Shown here: piece by piece, positions 25,569 to 35,298 of the stretch
Position numbering within the stretch: position 1 is the stretch's first letter
Layout: each line of letters opens with the position of its first letter
Source of the DNA: Paraburkholderia tuberum STM678
GTDB lineage: Bacteria; Pseudomonadota; Gammaproteobacteria; Burkholderiales; Burkholderiaceae
Direction of reading: 5' to 3'
Assembly: GCF_902833905.1 (NCBI RefSeq)
Contig: NZ_CADFGP010000014.1
Location: 62,001 to 126,000 of the forward strand
DNA: 64,000 nucleotides
Notes under the pieces: model-generated
What the model was told of the DNA's origin: nothing
The model's database searches: none
The model's input: only the letters and a program-made list of their open reading frames with translations
Translations under genes and position numbers: made by a program

Positions 25569-27004
25569 CGCGCGCCTCCGAATACATCGACATGCGTGAA
25601 CACGCACGGCGGCGACGCATGGCCGACGCGCACCACCTGCGTCGGTTCGCCTTTGCCGCACATCGACGTGCCGAACACTTCGCGCGTGCCGGCATTGCCG
25701 ACCGCGCTCAGACTGCGCCAGAAATTCGCGGATATGCCGCGGTAATTCGGTTGCCTGACGATTTGCGTAAGCTTGCCGTTTTCGATCAACTGGCCGAACT
25801 CGCAGCCGAATTGAAACTTGTTGCGGTGATCGTCGATCGACCACGACGTATTGGTGCGCATCAGGATGCCGTGTTCGATGCCGGAAATCATTTCGCCCAG
25901 CGTGCTGGTTCCCGGTTCGATATTCAGGTTCGCCATCCGGTCGATCGGCGCGCGATTCCAGCTCGACGCACGCGAATTCGCGACGCCCGCCATCTTTGCG
26001 CGCTGTTGCGACAGCGCGCCACCGAGCGGACGTTCGAGCACGCCATCGCGAATCAGATACTGTTTGCGCGCTTCAGTGCCGTCGTCGTCGAATGCGTACG
26101 ACGCGGCTTCTTCGCGCAACGACGGATCGAATGTCACGTTGAGCAGTTCCGAGCCGTAACGGTAAGTGCCGAACATCTCCGGCTTCACGAAACTCCATCC
26201 GGCGAAGTTGCGTTCGTCGCCGAGAATCCGGTCGAGTTCGAGCGGATGCCCGATTGATTCGTGAATCTGCAACATCATCTGATCGGGCATCAGCAGCAGG
26301 TCGCGCGGACCAGCCGGACAGTTCGGCGCGGCCAGCAAGGTCAGCGCGTCGGTGGCGAGCCGCACGCCTGCGCCGTCGAACGCGTAGCGGTCCAGCACTT
26401 CGACGCCGCCTTGCGCGAGCGTGCCGTAATTGCCGCCGAGCGTGCGCACCTGCGTGTCGCCGTTCGCGTGCGCCGCGACGCTCATTTCCGGCATCACGAG
26501 GCAAAAGCGCTGGTCGATTCGCGCGCCGTCGCTGGTCAGATAAACCTGTTCGGTGCGCGTGATCTGCACGGATGCCGTGCGCTCGACGATCCGGTCGTCG
26601 ATTTTCGCGGCGGCGCATTCGTGCGCGAGACGCGCGAGCCATTCGCCGCGCGTCGGCAGCGGCTGGTCGGCATTGGGCGAGACATACGCGCCGCTGAGCG
26701 CTTCGCGCGACACCGCGCGATGGTCGATCAGCGATGCGCCGGCGCTCGCCAGCGCACGTTGCGTCGCGATATCGAGCGCAGCCTGCAAGCCCGCGATGGA
26801 CAGATCCGTGCTTGCCGCATAGCCTGCGCCCGCGCCGGCCCACGCGGTCAGCATGGCGCCGCGTTCGCGCTGCGTGCGCAGCGGCTGCGCGACGTCGTTG
26901 CGCACTTCGTGGTCGTCGATCTGTTCATCGACAATCCGTAAGGACCAGAACGCCGCATTGCTCTTCAACGCACGGGCGGCCTGCGTCCAGCGCGATTCAC
27001 TCAT
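25565..27004 (-). CDS. TldD-like zinc metallopeptidase subunit
   Basis: This 479-residue catalytic subunit has the HExxxH zinc motif HESIGH at residues 248-253 and the third-ligand cysteine at Cys449 (GTSMCGKGE), both arranged as in E. coli TldD. The gene overlaps yejF by four bases upstream (ATGA) and tldE by four bases downstream. With TldE it should form a barrel that hydrolyses small, extended peptides in the cytoplasm. Its direct coupling to a peptide importer suggests it processes the imported peptide. An alternative is antibiotic maturation, but no RiPP precursor gene was found nearby. Confidence 0.9.
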   Translation of the reverse strand: MSESRWTQAARALKSNAAFWSLRIVDEQIDDHEVRNDVAQPLRTQRERGAMLTAWAGAGAGYAASTDLSIAGLQAALDIATQRALASAGASLIDHRAVSREALSGAYVSPNADQPLPTRGEWLARLAHECAAAKIDDRIVERTASVQITRTEQVYLTSDGARIDQRFCLVMPEMSVAAHANGDTQVRTLGGNYGTLAQGGVEVLDRYAFDGAGVRLATDALTLLAAPNCPAGPRDLLLMPDQMMLQIHESIGHPLELDRILGDERNFAGWSFVKPEMFGTYRYGSELLNVTFDPSLREEAASYAFDDDGTEARKQYLIRDGVLERPLGGALSQQRAKMAGVANSRASSWNRAPIDRMANLNIEPGTSTLGEMISGIEHGILMRTNTSWSIDDHRNKFQFGCEFGQLIENGKLTQIVRQPNYRGISANFWRSLSAVGNAGTREVFGTSMCGKGEPTQVVRVGHASPPCVFTHVDVFGGAR

Positions 27005-28647
27005 TGCAGCACCTCGGGTTCGTCGTGCTCCGGCGCAATCATCGACGCGGCGAGCAACGACTGCGTATAAGGATGTGACGGCGCATGCAGCACATCGAGC
27101 GTGTCTCCCGCCTCGACCACGCGGCCGTTCTTCATCACGATCACGCGATGCGCCATCGCACGCATCACCGCCAGATCATGGGTGATCAATAGATAGCTTA
27201 ACCGGTACTTCTTCTGCAAGCCCGCCAACAACTTAAGCACCTGTTGCTGGATCGACACATCGAGCGCGCTGGTCGGCTCGTCGAGAATCAGCACTTCCGG
27301 TTCGACCGCCAACGCACGCGCGATCGCTATGCGCTGCCGCTGCCCGCCGGAAAACTCGTGCGGATAGCGCAGCATCGATTCGTGCGGCATGCCCACTTCT
27401 TCGAGCATCGTCCCCACCCGCGCGCGGCGCGTGCGCGCGTCGATTTCCGGCCGGTGCACCTCGATCCATTCCCCGACGATCTGCTCGACCGTCATACGCG
27501 GCGATAGCGACCCGAACGGGTCCTGAAACACCACCTGCATCCGCGAGTACAACGCGCGGCGCGAGTTCGCGCCACGCAAAGCCGACAACGGCGCGCCGTC
27601 GATATGGATATGACCGGCGGCGGGCCGTTGCAGACCGAGCAGCGTCGCCGCCAGCGTCGATTTTCCGGAGCCCGATTCGCCGACCACGCCGAGCGTCTCA
27701 CCGCGACGCAGCGTCAGATCGACGTCGTGCACTGCGCGAAAGGTCGAACCGCTGAACAGCGAGCGCCAGCCTTTCGCGGCCGTCCGGTAATCGACCGCGA
27801 GGCCTTGCACCTCGAGCACCCGACGCGCGTGCGGTTCGATCGGCCCGATCTCGCGATGCGGTTCGCTGTCGAGCAATCGCTGCGTGTAAGGATGCTGCGG
27901 CGCTGCGAACAGCGCCTGGGTCGTATTGGTTTCGACCAGCACACCCTTTTCCATTACCGCCACGCGTTGGGCGAAGCGGCGCACGAGATTCAGGTCGTGC
28001 GTGATCAGCAGCACCGCCATGCCGCGATCGGCGGCTTCCTGTTCCTGCAACTCGATCAGCAGATCGACGATCTGCTGACGCACGGTGACGTCGAGCGCGG
28101 TAGTGGGTTCGTCGGCGAGCAGCAGGCGCGGACGGCACGCGAGCGCCATCGCGATCATCGCGCGCTGGCGTTGTCCGCCGGATAGTTGATGCGGGTAGCT
28201 GTCGATCCGCCGTTCCGGCTCGGGAATGCCGGTACGGCGCAGCAGTTCGATGCCGCGGGCGCGCGCCGCGTTCGACCGCAAACCCTCGTGCAAACGCAGG
28301 CTTTCGGCGATCTGCTGACCGATCGTGAACAGCGGATTGAGCGCGGTCATCGGCTCCTGAAACACCATCGCGACGTCGGCGCCGCGAATCCCGCGCATCT
28401 GCTGCTCGGTTTTCTGTAATAGATCGACGCCGTCGAGACGGATCTGGCCGCTGGTCTGCGCATGTTCGACGAGGCGCAGGATGGACAGTGCCGTGACGCT
28501 CTTGCCTGAACCGGATTCGCCGACCAGCGCAACCCGCTCGCCGCGCCCGATCGTCAGATTCAGTTCGCGAACCGCGACCTTGTCGCCGAAACGGATCGAG
28601 AACGTGTCGATTTCCAGCAAAGGCTTGTGCAACGTCGCGTCGCTCAT
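27001..28647 (-). CDS. yejF: Peptide ABC transporter, fused dual ATPase YejF
   Basis: This 548-residue protein contains two complete ABC ATPase domains in one chain, each with Walker A GESGSGKS, signature LSGGQRQR or FSGGQRQR, and Walker [13 protein letters not shown] or [11 protein letters not shown]. That fused arrangement is typical of YejF, which energises the YejABE importer. The first domain spans about 10-260, the second about 280-540. Start ATG 28647 shares one base with the yejE stop (TGATG) and has GGAGG upstream. It ends in an ATGA overlap with tldD. Position and architecture make the assignment firm. Confidence 0.94.
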   Translation of the reverse strand: MSDATLHKPLLEIDTFSIRFGDKVAVRELNLTIGRGERVALVGESGSGKSVTALSILRLVEHAQTSGQIRLDGVDLLQKTEQQMRGIRGADVAMVFQEPMTALNPLFTIGQQIAESLRLHEGLRSNAARARGIELLRRTGIPEPERRIDSYPHQLSGGQRQRAMIAMALACRPRLLLADEPTTALDVTVRQQIVDLLIELQEQEAADRGMAVLLITHDLNLVRRFAQRVAVMEKGVLVETNTTQALFAAPQHPYTQRLLDSEPHREIGPIEPHARRVLEVQGLAVDYRTAAKGWRSLFSGSTFRAVHDVDLTLRRGETLGVVGESGSGKSTLAATLLGLQRPAAGHIHIDGAPLSALRGANSRRALYSRMQVVFQDPFGSLSPRMTVEQIVGEWIEVHRPEIDARTRRARVGTMLEEVGMPHESMLRYPHEFSGGQRQRIAIARALAVEPEVLILDEPTSALDVSIQQQVLKLLAGLQKKYRLSYLLITHDLAVMRAMAHRVIVMKNGRVVEAGDTLDVLHAPSHPYTQSLLAASMIAPEHDEPEVLQ

Positions 28648-29759
28648 CACTTCCTCCCGCCGAACGCCGACCCGCGTGAACGGGCGTCGAGCGCATTGCG
28701 CAACGCGTCGCCCATGAACGTCAGCAGCAACAACGTGATCACCAGCGCGGCAAACGCAGATACCGAAATCCACCATGCGTCGAGGTTGTTCTTGCCCTCC
28801 TGAAGCAGTTCGCCCAGGCTCGGCGTGGGCGGTGCGACACCCAGCCCCAGAAAGTCCAGACTCGTCAGCGACAGAATCGCGGCGCTCATCCGGAACGGCA
28901 GGAAGGTGATCACCGGCGTCATGCTGTTCGGCAGCAGATGACGCCAGATGATCTGCCAGTTGCTCAAACCCATCGTGCGCGCGGCGCGAACGTAATCGAG
29001 CGAACGGTTGCGCAGGAATTCGGCGCGCACATAGTCGGACAACACCAGCCAGCCGAACATCGACAGCAGGATAAACAGCAGCCACAAACTCGGCTCGAAG
29101 ATCGACGCGAAGATGATCAGCAGATACAGGTCCGGCATCGAACTCCATACTTCGATCAGGCGCTGCCCGATCAGGTCGGTGCGGCCGCCGTAAAAGCCTT
29201 GCAACGCACCCGCCAGCACGCCCAGCACGATACCCGACACCGTCAGCGCAAGCGCCATCAACACCGACAGCCTGAAGCCGTACAGCAATCGCGACAGCAC
29301 GTCGCGGCCGTATTGATCGGTGCCGAGCCAGTTGGTCGCGGACGGCGACGCCGGAAACGGCCGCGTCGCGAAGTAATCGATCGTGTCGTAGTGGTAGTGA
29401 TTCGGCGGGTAGATCGCGAAGTTGCCTTTCTCCGTCAACTGCTTGCGGATAAACGGATCGAGATAGTTCGCGCGGGTCGGAAAATCGCCGCCGAACATCG
29501 TTTCCGGATAGTCCTTCACGATCGGAAAATAGTCATGGCCGTCGTAACGGACCATCAGCGGCCGGTCATTCGCGAGCACTTCGCCGAGCAGGCTCAGCAC
29601 GAACAGCGTCGCGAACACGATCAGGCTCCAGTAACCGAGCTTCTGCCGGCGGAAACGCTGCCATACGCGTCGCCCAGGCGACACGGACACCGGCAACGCG
29701 CCGGGCGGCAGCTTATCGGTCCAGGCTGTTGAACTGGATGCGGGGGTCGACGAGGACAT
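28647..29759 (-). CDS. yejE: Peptide ABC transporter permease YejE
   Basis: This 370-residue inner-membrane permease has one N-terminal helix (LGYWSLIVFATLFVLSLLGE), a large periplasmic insertion rich in Tyr and Pro (NYLDPF...YPPNHYHYDTIDY), and the C-terminal permease domain with the EAA-type loop (ARTMGLSNWQIIWRHLLPN). The periplasmic insertion is characteristic of YejE rather than OppC/DppC. ATG 29759 overlaps the yejB end by 47 bases; a TTG at 29774 is an alternative. No clear Shine-Dalgarno sequence is seen, consistent with coupling to yejB. Confidence 0.92.
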   Translation of the reverse strand: MSSSTPASSSTAWTDKLPPGALPVSVSPGRRVWQRFRRQKLGYWSLIVFATLFVLSLLGEVLANDRPLMVRYDGHDYFPIVKDYPETMFGGDFPTRANYLDPFIRKQLTEKGNFAIYPPNHYHYDTIDYFATRPFPASPSATNWLGTDQYGRDVLSRLLYGFRLSVLMALALTVSGIVLGVLAGALQGFYGGRTDLIGQRLIEVWSSMPDLYLLIIFASIFEPSLWLLFILLSMFGWLVLSDYVRAEFLRNRSLDYVRAARTMGLSNWQIIWRHLLPNSMTPVITFLPFRMSAAILSLTSLDFLGLGVAPPTPSLGELLQEGKNNLDAWWISVSAFAALVITLLLLTFMGDALRNALDARSRGSAFGGRK

Positions 29760-30765
29760 AGCAGACGTCAGCAATGAGTTTGGTCACGAGACCAATCAGC
29801 GTGAACAGGAACAGCGAACCCAGCACGACCGGATAGTCGCGGCGGATCACCGAGTCATAAGACAGTTGGCCCATGCCGTCGAGCGAAAACAGCGTTTCGA
29901 TCAGCAGGTTGCCGTTCAGGAAGGCGCCGATAAACGCGGCGGGCAGTCCGGTCAGCAGCGGAATCGCGGCGTTGCGCAATACGTGCTTCCACAGCACGTC
30001 ACGCTTGGGCGCGCCTTTCGCCCGCGCGGTCAGCACGTATTGACGACCAATCTCTTCGAGAAACGTATTCTTGGTCAGGATCGTGACGATCGCGAAGTTG
30101 CCAACCACCGACGCCGTCACCGGCAACACGATGTGCCATAGATAATCGAGCACCTTGCCGAACGCGCTGAGTTCGTCGAAGTTATCGGACGTGAGGCCGC
30201 GCATCGGGAAGACCTGCCAGAACGTCCCGCCGCCAAACAGCATCAGCAGCAGCACGCCGAACACGAAGCCCGGAATCGCGTAGCCGGTCAGCACCATCAC
30301 GCTGGTGGCGGTATCGAAGCGCGAGCCGTTGCGCACCGCTTTCGCGATCCCGAGCGGCACCGACACGATGTAGGTCAGCACGACCGTCCATAACCCGAGC
30401 GTGATCGACACGGGCAGTTTCGAGCGGATCACCGCCCATACGCTCTGATGGTGATAGTAGGACTGGCCGAGATCGAAACGCGCGTAGTCCCTCAGCATCT
30501 TCAGATAGCGCGTCAGCGGCGGTTTGTCGAAGCCGAACTGCTTCTTGATCTGCTCGATCTGCTGCGGATCGACGCCCTGGCTGCCGTGATACGCGCTGCC
30601 GCCGCCTCCGCCTTCGCCGCCGCGCTGCTGGCCGTGACGCAACTGCGTCATCATCTGTTCGACCGGGCCGCCCGGCACGAACTGCGTCACGAAGAAAGTC
30701 AGCGTAACGACGCCGATCAGCGTCGGGATCATCAGCAGCAGACGTTTGATGATGTAGATAAACAT
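29713..30765 (-). CDS. yejB: Peptide ABC transporter permease YejB
   Basis: This 350-residue inner-membrane permease begins MFIYIIKRLLLMIPTLIGVV, the standard OppB/YejB first helix. It carries the EAA loop as LTARAKGAPKRDVLWKHVLRN. A Gly-rich insertion after the first periplasmic segment (about 45-60, HGQQRGGEGGGGG) is local low complexity. ATG 30765 has GAGGGG upstream and lies seven bases after the yejA stop. With YejE it forms the translocation pore. Confidence 0.94.
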   Translation of the reverse strand: MFIYIIKRLLLMIPTLIGVVTLTFFVTQFVPGGPVEQMMTQLRHGQQRGGEGGGGGSAYHGSQGVDPQQIEQIKKQFGFDKPPLTRYLKMLRDYARFDLGQSYYHHQSVWAVIRSKLPVSITLGLWTVVLTYIVSVPLGIAKAVRNGSRFDTATSVMVLTGYAIPGFVFGVLLLMLFGGGTFWQVFPMRGLTSDNFDELSAFGKVLDYLWHIVLPVTASVVGNFAIVTILTKNTFLEEIGRQYVLTARAKGAPKRDVLWKHVLRNAAIPLLTGLPAAFIGAFLNGNLLIETLFSLDGMGQLSYDSVIRRDYPVVLGSLFLFTLIGLVTKLIADVCYVLVDPRIQFNSLDR

Positions 30766-30772
30766 AAGCCCC

Positions 30773-32674
30773 TCACTTCGCAGCGGCGGTGTTGGCCGCA
30801 GCGGACGGCGTCTTGCGATACCAGTAGCTGACGATCCAGTCCTCGCCCTGGAAACTGACCGGCGTCACCGACGGGTAGCCGAGGGCGCTTTTGTACGCGA
30901 TCCGCGTGTCCGGCGCGAAATATTCGGGCACCAGGTAATAGCCGTTGATCAGCACGCGGTCGAGCGCATGGGTCGCGGTTTCGAGTTCGTTCAGCGTGCT
31001 CGCGTGGATCACCGCGCGCACCAGCGCATCGACCGCCGGCGACCTCACGCCCGGATAGTTCTCCGAGCCGACCTGCGATGCCGATGCGCTGCTGAAACGA
31101 CGCTCCAGTTCTGAACCTGGAATCGTCACGCGCAGATAGATGAACGTCGTCATATCGAACTCGAAGTTGTCGATCCGCTTCTGATACAACGCACTATCGA
31201 TCTCGCGCATATGCGCATCGATGCCGAGCAGTTGCAGGTTGCGCATATACGCCAGCAGTACGCGATCCATGCCAGGCTGATCGTCGATGATTTCGATCGA
31301 CATCGGGTCGCCGTGCGCGTCGCGCAACTGGCCGTCGCGCACCGTCCAACCCGCTTCGGCGAGCAGGCCGCGCGCTTCGCGCAGGTTCTCGCGCAACGTG
31401 TGCGGCGCAATCGTGTCGGCCTGCCTGACCATTGGACCGAACACGGCCGCCGGCAAACTCGCGCGATACGGGTCGAGCAGCTCGAGTTCGGCATCGGTGG
31501 GCACGCCTTGCGCGGCGAACGGGCTATCGTCGAAGTAGCTGTTGGTGCGCCGGTACTGGCCGTAGAAGGTCATCCGGTTCAGCCAGTCGTAGTCGAACGC
31601 GAGTGCAAGGGCATGCCGCACCCGCACATCCGAAAACATAGGCCTGCGCGTGTTGAACATCAGCCCCTGCATCTGCGCGCCGTGATCCGGAAAGAGTTTG
31701 CGCTGCAACGCGCCGTTATCGAAGTTCTTGCCGATATAACGGCGCGCCCATTGCATCGAACTGTATTCGACCATCACGTCGGTATCGAGCGCTTTCAGCG
31801 ATTCGAGCTGCGTGTAATGATCGTGATAGAGCTTGAACGCGACGCGCGCGAAATGGTACATGCCGCGCCGCGACGGCAAATCGGCGGCCCAGTAAGCCGG
31901 ATTGCGACGGTAGACGATCTGCGTGTCGTTCTTGCGCTGCTCGATCAGATACGGGCCGCTCGACACCGGCGGCACGTTGGTCAACTGATCGAATGCGATG
32001 CGCGTGCCGTTGGCTTGCATTGCCCACTTGCGCGAGAAAACCGGCAGGTCGCCTGCGATCAACGGCGCGTCGCGTTCCACGTGCCTGAAGTCGAAGCGCA
32101 CCCGCGAAGGGTCGAGCACCGTGGCGCGGCTGATCACCGCGAACTGCGAGTTGAACAGCGGCGATGCCTGCGGGCTGGTCAGCGTATCGAACGAATACTT
32201 GACGTCGTCGGCGGTAATCGGATCGCCGTTCGAAAAGCGCGCTCGCGGGTCGATATGAAACACCGCTGATTTGCCATCCGGCGCCACCTCGACGTCGTCG
32301 GCGATCAATGCGTATTCCGACGCGAGTTCGTCCCAGCTGCGCTGCATCAGCGTATCGAACATCAGATGCAGGATGTCCGGCGCCGGCGCACCGCGCGTCA
32401 GGAACGGATTCAGCGAATCGTAGCTTTGCGCTTCGTCGTAGTTCTGGAAAACCAGCGTGCCATCGGTCGGCGCATTCGGGTCCGCGTAATCGAAATGCGT
32501 GAACCCGGATGGATACTTCGGCGCGTCGTACTGCGCGATCGACGCCCTCGCGAACACGGGCGCGGTCGTCAACGGCACGACCAGCAGCCCCGCGACGAGC
32601 GTCACCGCAACCCGCGCCGCGAGCATCTTAACGACGTGCGCGCGCGGGCTTCGAAACCTGTCGGTTGTCATCAT
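30773..32674 (-). CDS. yejA: Peptide ABC transporter substrate-binding protein YejA
   Basis: This 633-residue periplasmic binding protein has an N-terminal signal sequence (hydrophobic AVTLVAGLLVVPLTTAPVFA) followed by an SBP_bac_5 domain. DGTLVFQNYDEAQSYDSLNPF near the mature start and LNRMTFYGQYRRTNSYFDDSP in the middle are typical of YejA (motifs LVFQNYDEA and YFDDSPFAA). In enterobacteria YejA delivers peptides such as microcin C to YejBEF. Two adjacent ATG codons (32674, 32671) can start it; no strong ribosome-binding site is seen. It lies 172 bp after tonB, with a hairpin between, so it may also have its own weak promoter. Confidence 0.93.
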   Translation of the reverse strand: MMTTDRFRSPRAHVVKMLAARVAVTLVAGLLVVPLTTAPVFARASIAQYDAPKYPSGFTHFDYADPNAPTDGTLVFQNYDEAQSYDSLNPFLTRGAPAPDILHLMFDTLMQRSWDELASEYALIADDVEVAPDGKSAVFHIDPRARFSNGDPITADDVKYSFDTLTSPQASPLFNSQFAVISRATVLDPSRVRFDFRHVERDAPLIAGDLPVFSRKWAMQANGTRIAFDQLTNVPPVSSGPYLIEQRKNDTQIVYRRNPAYWAADLPSRRGMYHFARVAFKLYHDHYTQLESLKALDTDVMVEYSSMQWARRYIGKNFDNGALQRKLFPDHGAQMQGLMFNTRRPMFSDVRVRHALALAFDYDWLNRMTFYGQYRRTNSYFDDSPFAAQGVPTDAELELLDPYRASLPAAVFGPMVRQADTIAPHTLRENLREARGLLAEAGWTVRDGQLRDAHGDPMSIEIIDDQPGMDRVLLAYMRNLQLLGIDAHMREIDSALYQKRIDNFEFDMTTFIYLRVTIPGSELERRFSSASASQVGSENYPGVRSPAVDALVRAVIHASTLNELETATHALDRVLINGYYLVPEYFAPDTRIAYKSALGYPSVTPVSFQGEDWIVSYWYRKTPSAAANTAAAK

Positions 32675-32720
32675 GCGTGTCTGGACGCAATCGGCTCGTA
32701 GCCGATGCGCGATGCTTCGA

Positions 32721-32761
32721 AACCGCGCGGGCGGCGGCGGGTAGCCACCGCTCGCGCGGTT
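32721..32761 (-). other. Hairpin between tonB and yejA
   Basis: AACCGCGCG pairs with CGCGCGGTT around a further partly paired GCGG/CCGC interior. No T tract follows, so it is not a clear intrinsic terminator. It may stabilise the upstream mRNA end or attenuate read-through from exbBD-tonB into yejABEF, giving unequal expression. Confidence 0.45.
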
Positions 32762-32820
32762 CCGGGTTGAAGGCCGGATGGGTAAATTGCGAAGGCCGGA
32801 AGTTCGCGTCGAAGCTGAGC

Positions 32821-32859
32821 TTATTCGTCGTCGTTACTCGTCGTGGTTACTCGTCGTCG
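32821..32859. repeat. 13-bp tandem repeat (x3) at tonB stop codon
   Basis: Three consecutive near-identical 13-mers (TTATTCGTCGTCG, TTACTCGTCGTGG, TTACTCGTCGTCG) cover the last codons of tonB and the following 26 bp. Each contains an in-phase-like copy of the DDE-stop coding end on the minus strand. It looks like recent slippage duplication of the gene's tail. Confidence 0.75.
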
Positions 32860-33596
32860 GACGGTGTGGTCTTGAACGAGAACTGAACTTCGCCAACATA
32901 CGGCTCGGCATTCTTCTCGCACTTGTACGCCTTGCCTGCGGCAATCACGGCTTCGTTGAACACCGACGTCGGCGGCGTGACGCGCATGATCTTCACGTCG
33001 CTGACCTTGCCGTCCGTACCGATCGTCAGATGCGCGATCACGTCCGCCGAAATACCGTCCGTCAATGCCTTGCGCGGAATCACCGGCTGCACCGACTGGC
33101 AATGACCGCGGCCGTCCACCACGCCATGCAGCGCGGGCGGCGCCGGCGCCGGCGGCGCGGCCGGTGCCGGAGCGGGTGCCGGCGCAGGCGTCGGCGAGGC
33201 GATCGCCGGAGCGTTCGGAGCCGGATTCGCCGTGGGCTGGATCACCGGCTGCGGCGTCGGTCGCGGCGGCGGCGGCGTCGGGGTCGGCTTCGGTATTTCG
33301 TGCTTCGGCTGCGCTTTGGGCGGCGCCGGCGGCGGCTCCAGCTTCTTGACCTCGGGCGGCGGCGGTGGCGGAGGCGGCGGCGCAATCTGCACGCGCATCT
33401 CCTTCGGCGGCGGAGGCGGCGGCGGCTGGAACTTCATGTGCGACACGCCCAGAATCACCAGCGCCTCGACCAGCACCGCAACGCCGATCGCCAGCTTCAT
33501 GGGCATGCGACCGTGATGCGCCGGCGTCGTCGATGCCCAGAGTGCACCGTCCAGGCGGTTTTGCGGATCTTTCATGTCGATGGCCGGTGAACTCAT
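32847..33596 (-). CDS. tonB: TonB energy-transducing protein
   Basis: This 249-residue protein has one N-terminal transmembrane helix (about 32-53, MKLAIGVAVLVEALVILGVS), a long Pro/Ala/Lys periplasmic spacer (about 56-165, with polyproline runs), and a C-terminal TonB domain. Transducer domains of this type contact TonB boxes of outer-membrane receptors. The C-terminal domain includes two cysteines, GHCQS and YKCEK, that could form a disulfide. It overlaps exbD by four bases (ATGA). With ExbB/ExbD it couples the proton gradient to the TonB-dependent receptor encoded divergently. The tail is followed by two extra copies of its own last 13 bases. Confidence 0.93.
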   Translation of the reverse strand: MSSPAIDMKDPQNRLDGALWASTTPAHHGRMPMKLAIGVAVLVEALVILGVSHMKFQPPPPPPPKEMRVQIAPPPPPPPPPEVKKLEPPPAPPKAQPKHEIPKPTPTPPPPRPTPQPVIQPTANPAPNAPAIASPTPAPAPAPAPAAPPAPAPPALHGVVDGRGHCQSVQPVIPRKALTDGISADVIAHLTIGTDGKVSDVKIMRVTPPTSVFNEAVIAAGKAYKCEKNAEPYVGEVQFSFKTTPSDDE

Positions 33597-34012
33597 GTCG
33601 TCGGGTTCGTGGCCAATGCAACCGAACTGATGCCCGCCGCGCGCACCAGGTCCATCACCTTGACGATATTCTTGTAGCTCGTGCCTTCGTCGCCGGCAAT
33701 CGCGACATCTACTTTCTTCGAGTCGTGAACCAGACCTTGCAGACGCGCGGTCAGTTCGTCGGGCGTCACGGGCTTCGAATCCAGATAGATTTCATCCGTC
33801 TTCGTCACGCCGATCGATAGCTTGACGGTCTGCTGCAACTGCTCGGCGGTGCTCGATTGCGGCAGGTCGAGCTTGATGCCTGTGCCCTGGATCATCTTCA
33901 GCGTCGCGAGCATGAAGAACACCAGCAGGAACATCATGATGTCGATCATGGGGATGATCTCGATGCGCGCTTTCTCTTCACCGCCGAGGTAATGGCTGCG
34001 ATGGTTTCGCAT
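33593..34012 (-). CDS. exbD: ExbD proton-channel subunit
   Basis: This 139-residue protein has a single N-terminal transmembrane helix carrying the essential aspartate in EIIPMIDIMMFLLVFFMLA. The periplasmic C-terminal domain reads KTDEIYLDSKPVTPDEL. It lies 24 bp after exbB and overlaps tonB. It forms the proton-conducting stator with ExbB that energises TonB. Confidence 0.95.
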   Translation of the reverse strand: MRNHRSHYLGGEEKARIEIIPMIDIMMFLLVFFMLATLKMIQGTGIKLDLPQSSTAEQLQQTVKLSIGVTKTDEIYLDSKPVTPDELTARLQGLVHDSKKVDVAIAGDEGTSYKNIVKVMDLVRAAGISSVALATNPTT

Positions 34013-34036
34013 GGTCCGTCTCCTTGAGTGCGGGCG

Positions 34037-34648
34037 TCAGACTGCGAAGCGCGATACGAGCAGCGACTTGATGAGGTCGAACTGGTTGACCGTCATCCGG
34101 ATACGCTTGTTGAAGTAGTTCAGGAAGATCACGCAGATGATCGCGATGGTCAGCCCGCATGCGGTGGCCGTCAGCGCGTGACCGATGCCGCCCGTCACGC
34201 CGTTCGGGTTCGCGGTGCCGCTGGTGCCGAGCACGTTGAACGATTCGACCATGCCGATGATCGTGCCAAGCAGACCCAGCAACGGGCCGAGCGTCACGGC
34301 CGTGTCGAGAATCCACAGGTTACGGTCGAGACGCGGCAACTGGAACATGATCGTTTCCTCGATCTCGCGTTCGACCACAGCTTCGCTCTTGCCCTTCACT
34401 TTCATCGCCGACTTCACGAGTTCGCCTTGCACGGTCTGCTTGTAGTGCTCGGCCACTTTGGCGGCATCTTCGGGATTGGCTGCATCGACGAGTTTCAGGT
34501 CATGTTCGAGGGTCTTGCCGGCACGCACGGCACGCGAGAAGAACATGAATCGTTCGATGATGATCGCGATGCCGAGCAGGAAGATGAATGCGAGGAGAGG
34601 GATCAGACCCATCGACTGGATCGAGTAGTTAATGAGGGTATTCAGCAC
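34037..34648 (-). CDS. exbB: ExbB proton-channel subunit
   Basis: This 203-residue MotA/TolQ/ExbB-family protein has three predicted helices: SIQSMGLIPLLAFIFLLGIAI near the start, then LGPLLGLLGTIIGMVESFNVL and HALTATACGLTIAIICVIFL in the second half. It is the first gene of the leftward series. A near-consensus sigma-54 promoter lies about 90 bases upstream of the ATG, the best evidence that the whole series is under nitrogen- or enhancer-dependent control. Confidence 0.95.
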   Translation of the reverse strand: MLNTLINYSIQSMGLIPLLAFIFLLGIAIIIERFMFFSRAVRAGKTLEHDLKLVDAANPEDAAKVAEHYKQTVQGELVKSAMKVKGKSEAVVEREIEETIMFQLPRLDRNLWILDTAVTLGPLLGLLGTIIGMVESFNVLGTSGTANPNGVTGGIGHALTATACGLTIAIICVIFLNYFNKRIRMTVNQFDLIKSLLVSRFAV

Positions 34649-34748
34649 TGCGGACTCCGGTTAGTACAGGCTCAAGCGGCCGTTGAATAACGGTAGGTTT
34701 CGAGATGCCGGCTGCCTTGTGAGTCGCCGGCTAAAGGCCCGCCACCTA

Positions 34749-34764
34749 TGCAAAGCCCGTACCA
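34749..34764 (-). promoter_or_regulatory. Sigma-54 promoter of exbB-exbD-tonB-yej series
   Basis: Leftward, TGGTACGGGCTTTGCA differs from the sigma-54 consensus TGGCACG-N4-TTGCW at a single position. The -24 GG and -12 GC are exactly 12 bp apart. Predicted transcription start is near 34738, 90 bases before exbB. Confidence 0.75.
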
Positions 34765-35271
34765 GGTCAGGCGACTGGTTTCTCCGTAACGAGCGTCGCC
34801 AGTCCTTTACACGGGACGCTTTGCCTTTTATTTCATGGACTTGCCGAGCGCGACAAAGATCTCGCATGCCCGCGGCTTGCGTGGCGCCCGCGCACGCATA
34901 TAGCAAAATAAATTGGTTTTTGTAATTGGAGTAAGTCCGCTTTCCAAGACTTATTCTGCCAAAGCCTTTAATTTCATATTGCATAAATGGTGCGAAAAGT
35001 CGCACTTGAAGCGTTTTGGTGCAATCTCAGAATACCTATAGACAATTTCATTACATCTACCTTTCATATTACTTTCCATTTAGTATGATAATAGGCACCA
35101 ATTGAAGACCAGCTACCAGCCATAAATGCCTACACGTAGCGCGAAGCAACCTTACAGAATCCATTTCTTACATTTATTACTGTTCATTTCAACGGTAGAT
35201 TAATCGCCCCGAATTAGTGAATTTAATCGTAATGGACCATTCGTTATTTAATGCACCAATTCTGTAATTAA

Positions 35272-35298
35272 GCATTCTTACGGTGCGTAAGCTGCACC
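35272..35298. promoter_or_regulatory. NtrC-box-like site and adjoining inverted repeat
   Basis: GCATTCTTACGGTGC (35272-35286) fits GCAC-N7-GTGC at seven of eight fixed positions. It overlaps the inverted repeat GGTGC-GTAAGCT-GCACC (35282-35298). It lies between the sigma-54 promoters of exbB and of the receptor, a distance usable for enhancer binding by either. Confidence 0.5.

Noticed and set aside
25565..29759. RiPP biosynthetic cluster around tldD/tldE
   Set aside because: No small precursor gene or modifying cyclase was found between yejF and the GNAT genes or in the intergenic region; import and processing fits better.
33232..33516. Gly-rich open frame opposite tonB
   Set aside because: Reverse complement of the Pro/Ala-rich TonB spacer, not a glycine-rich protein gene.
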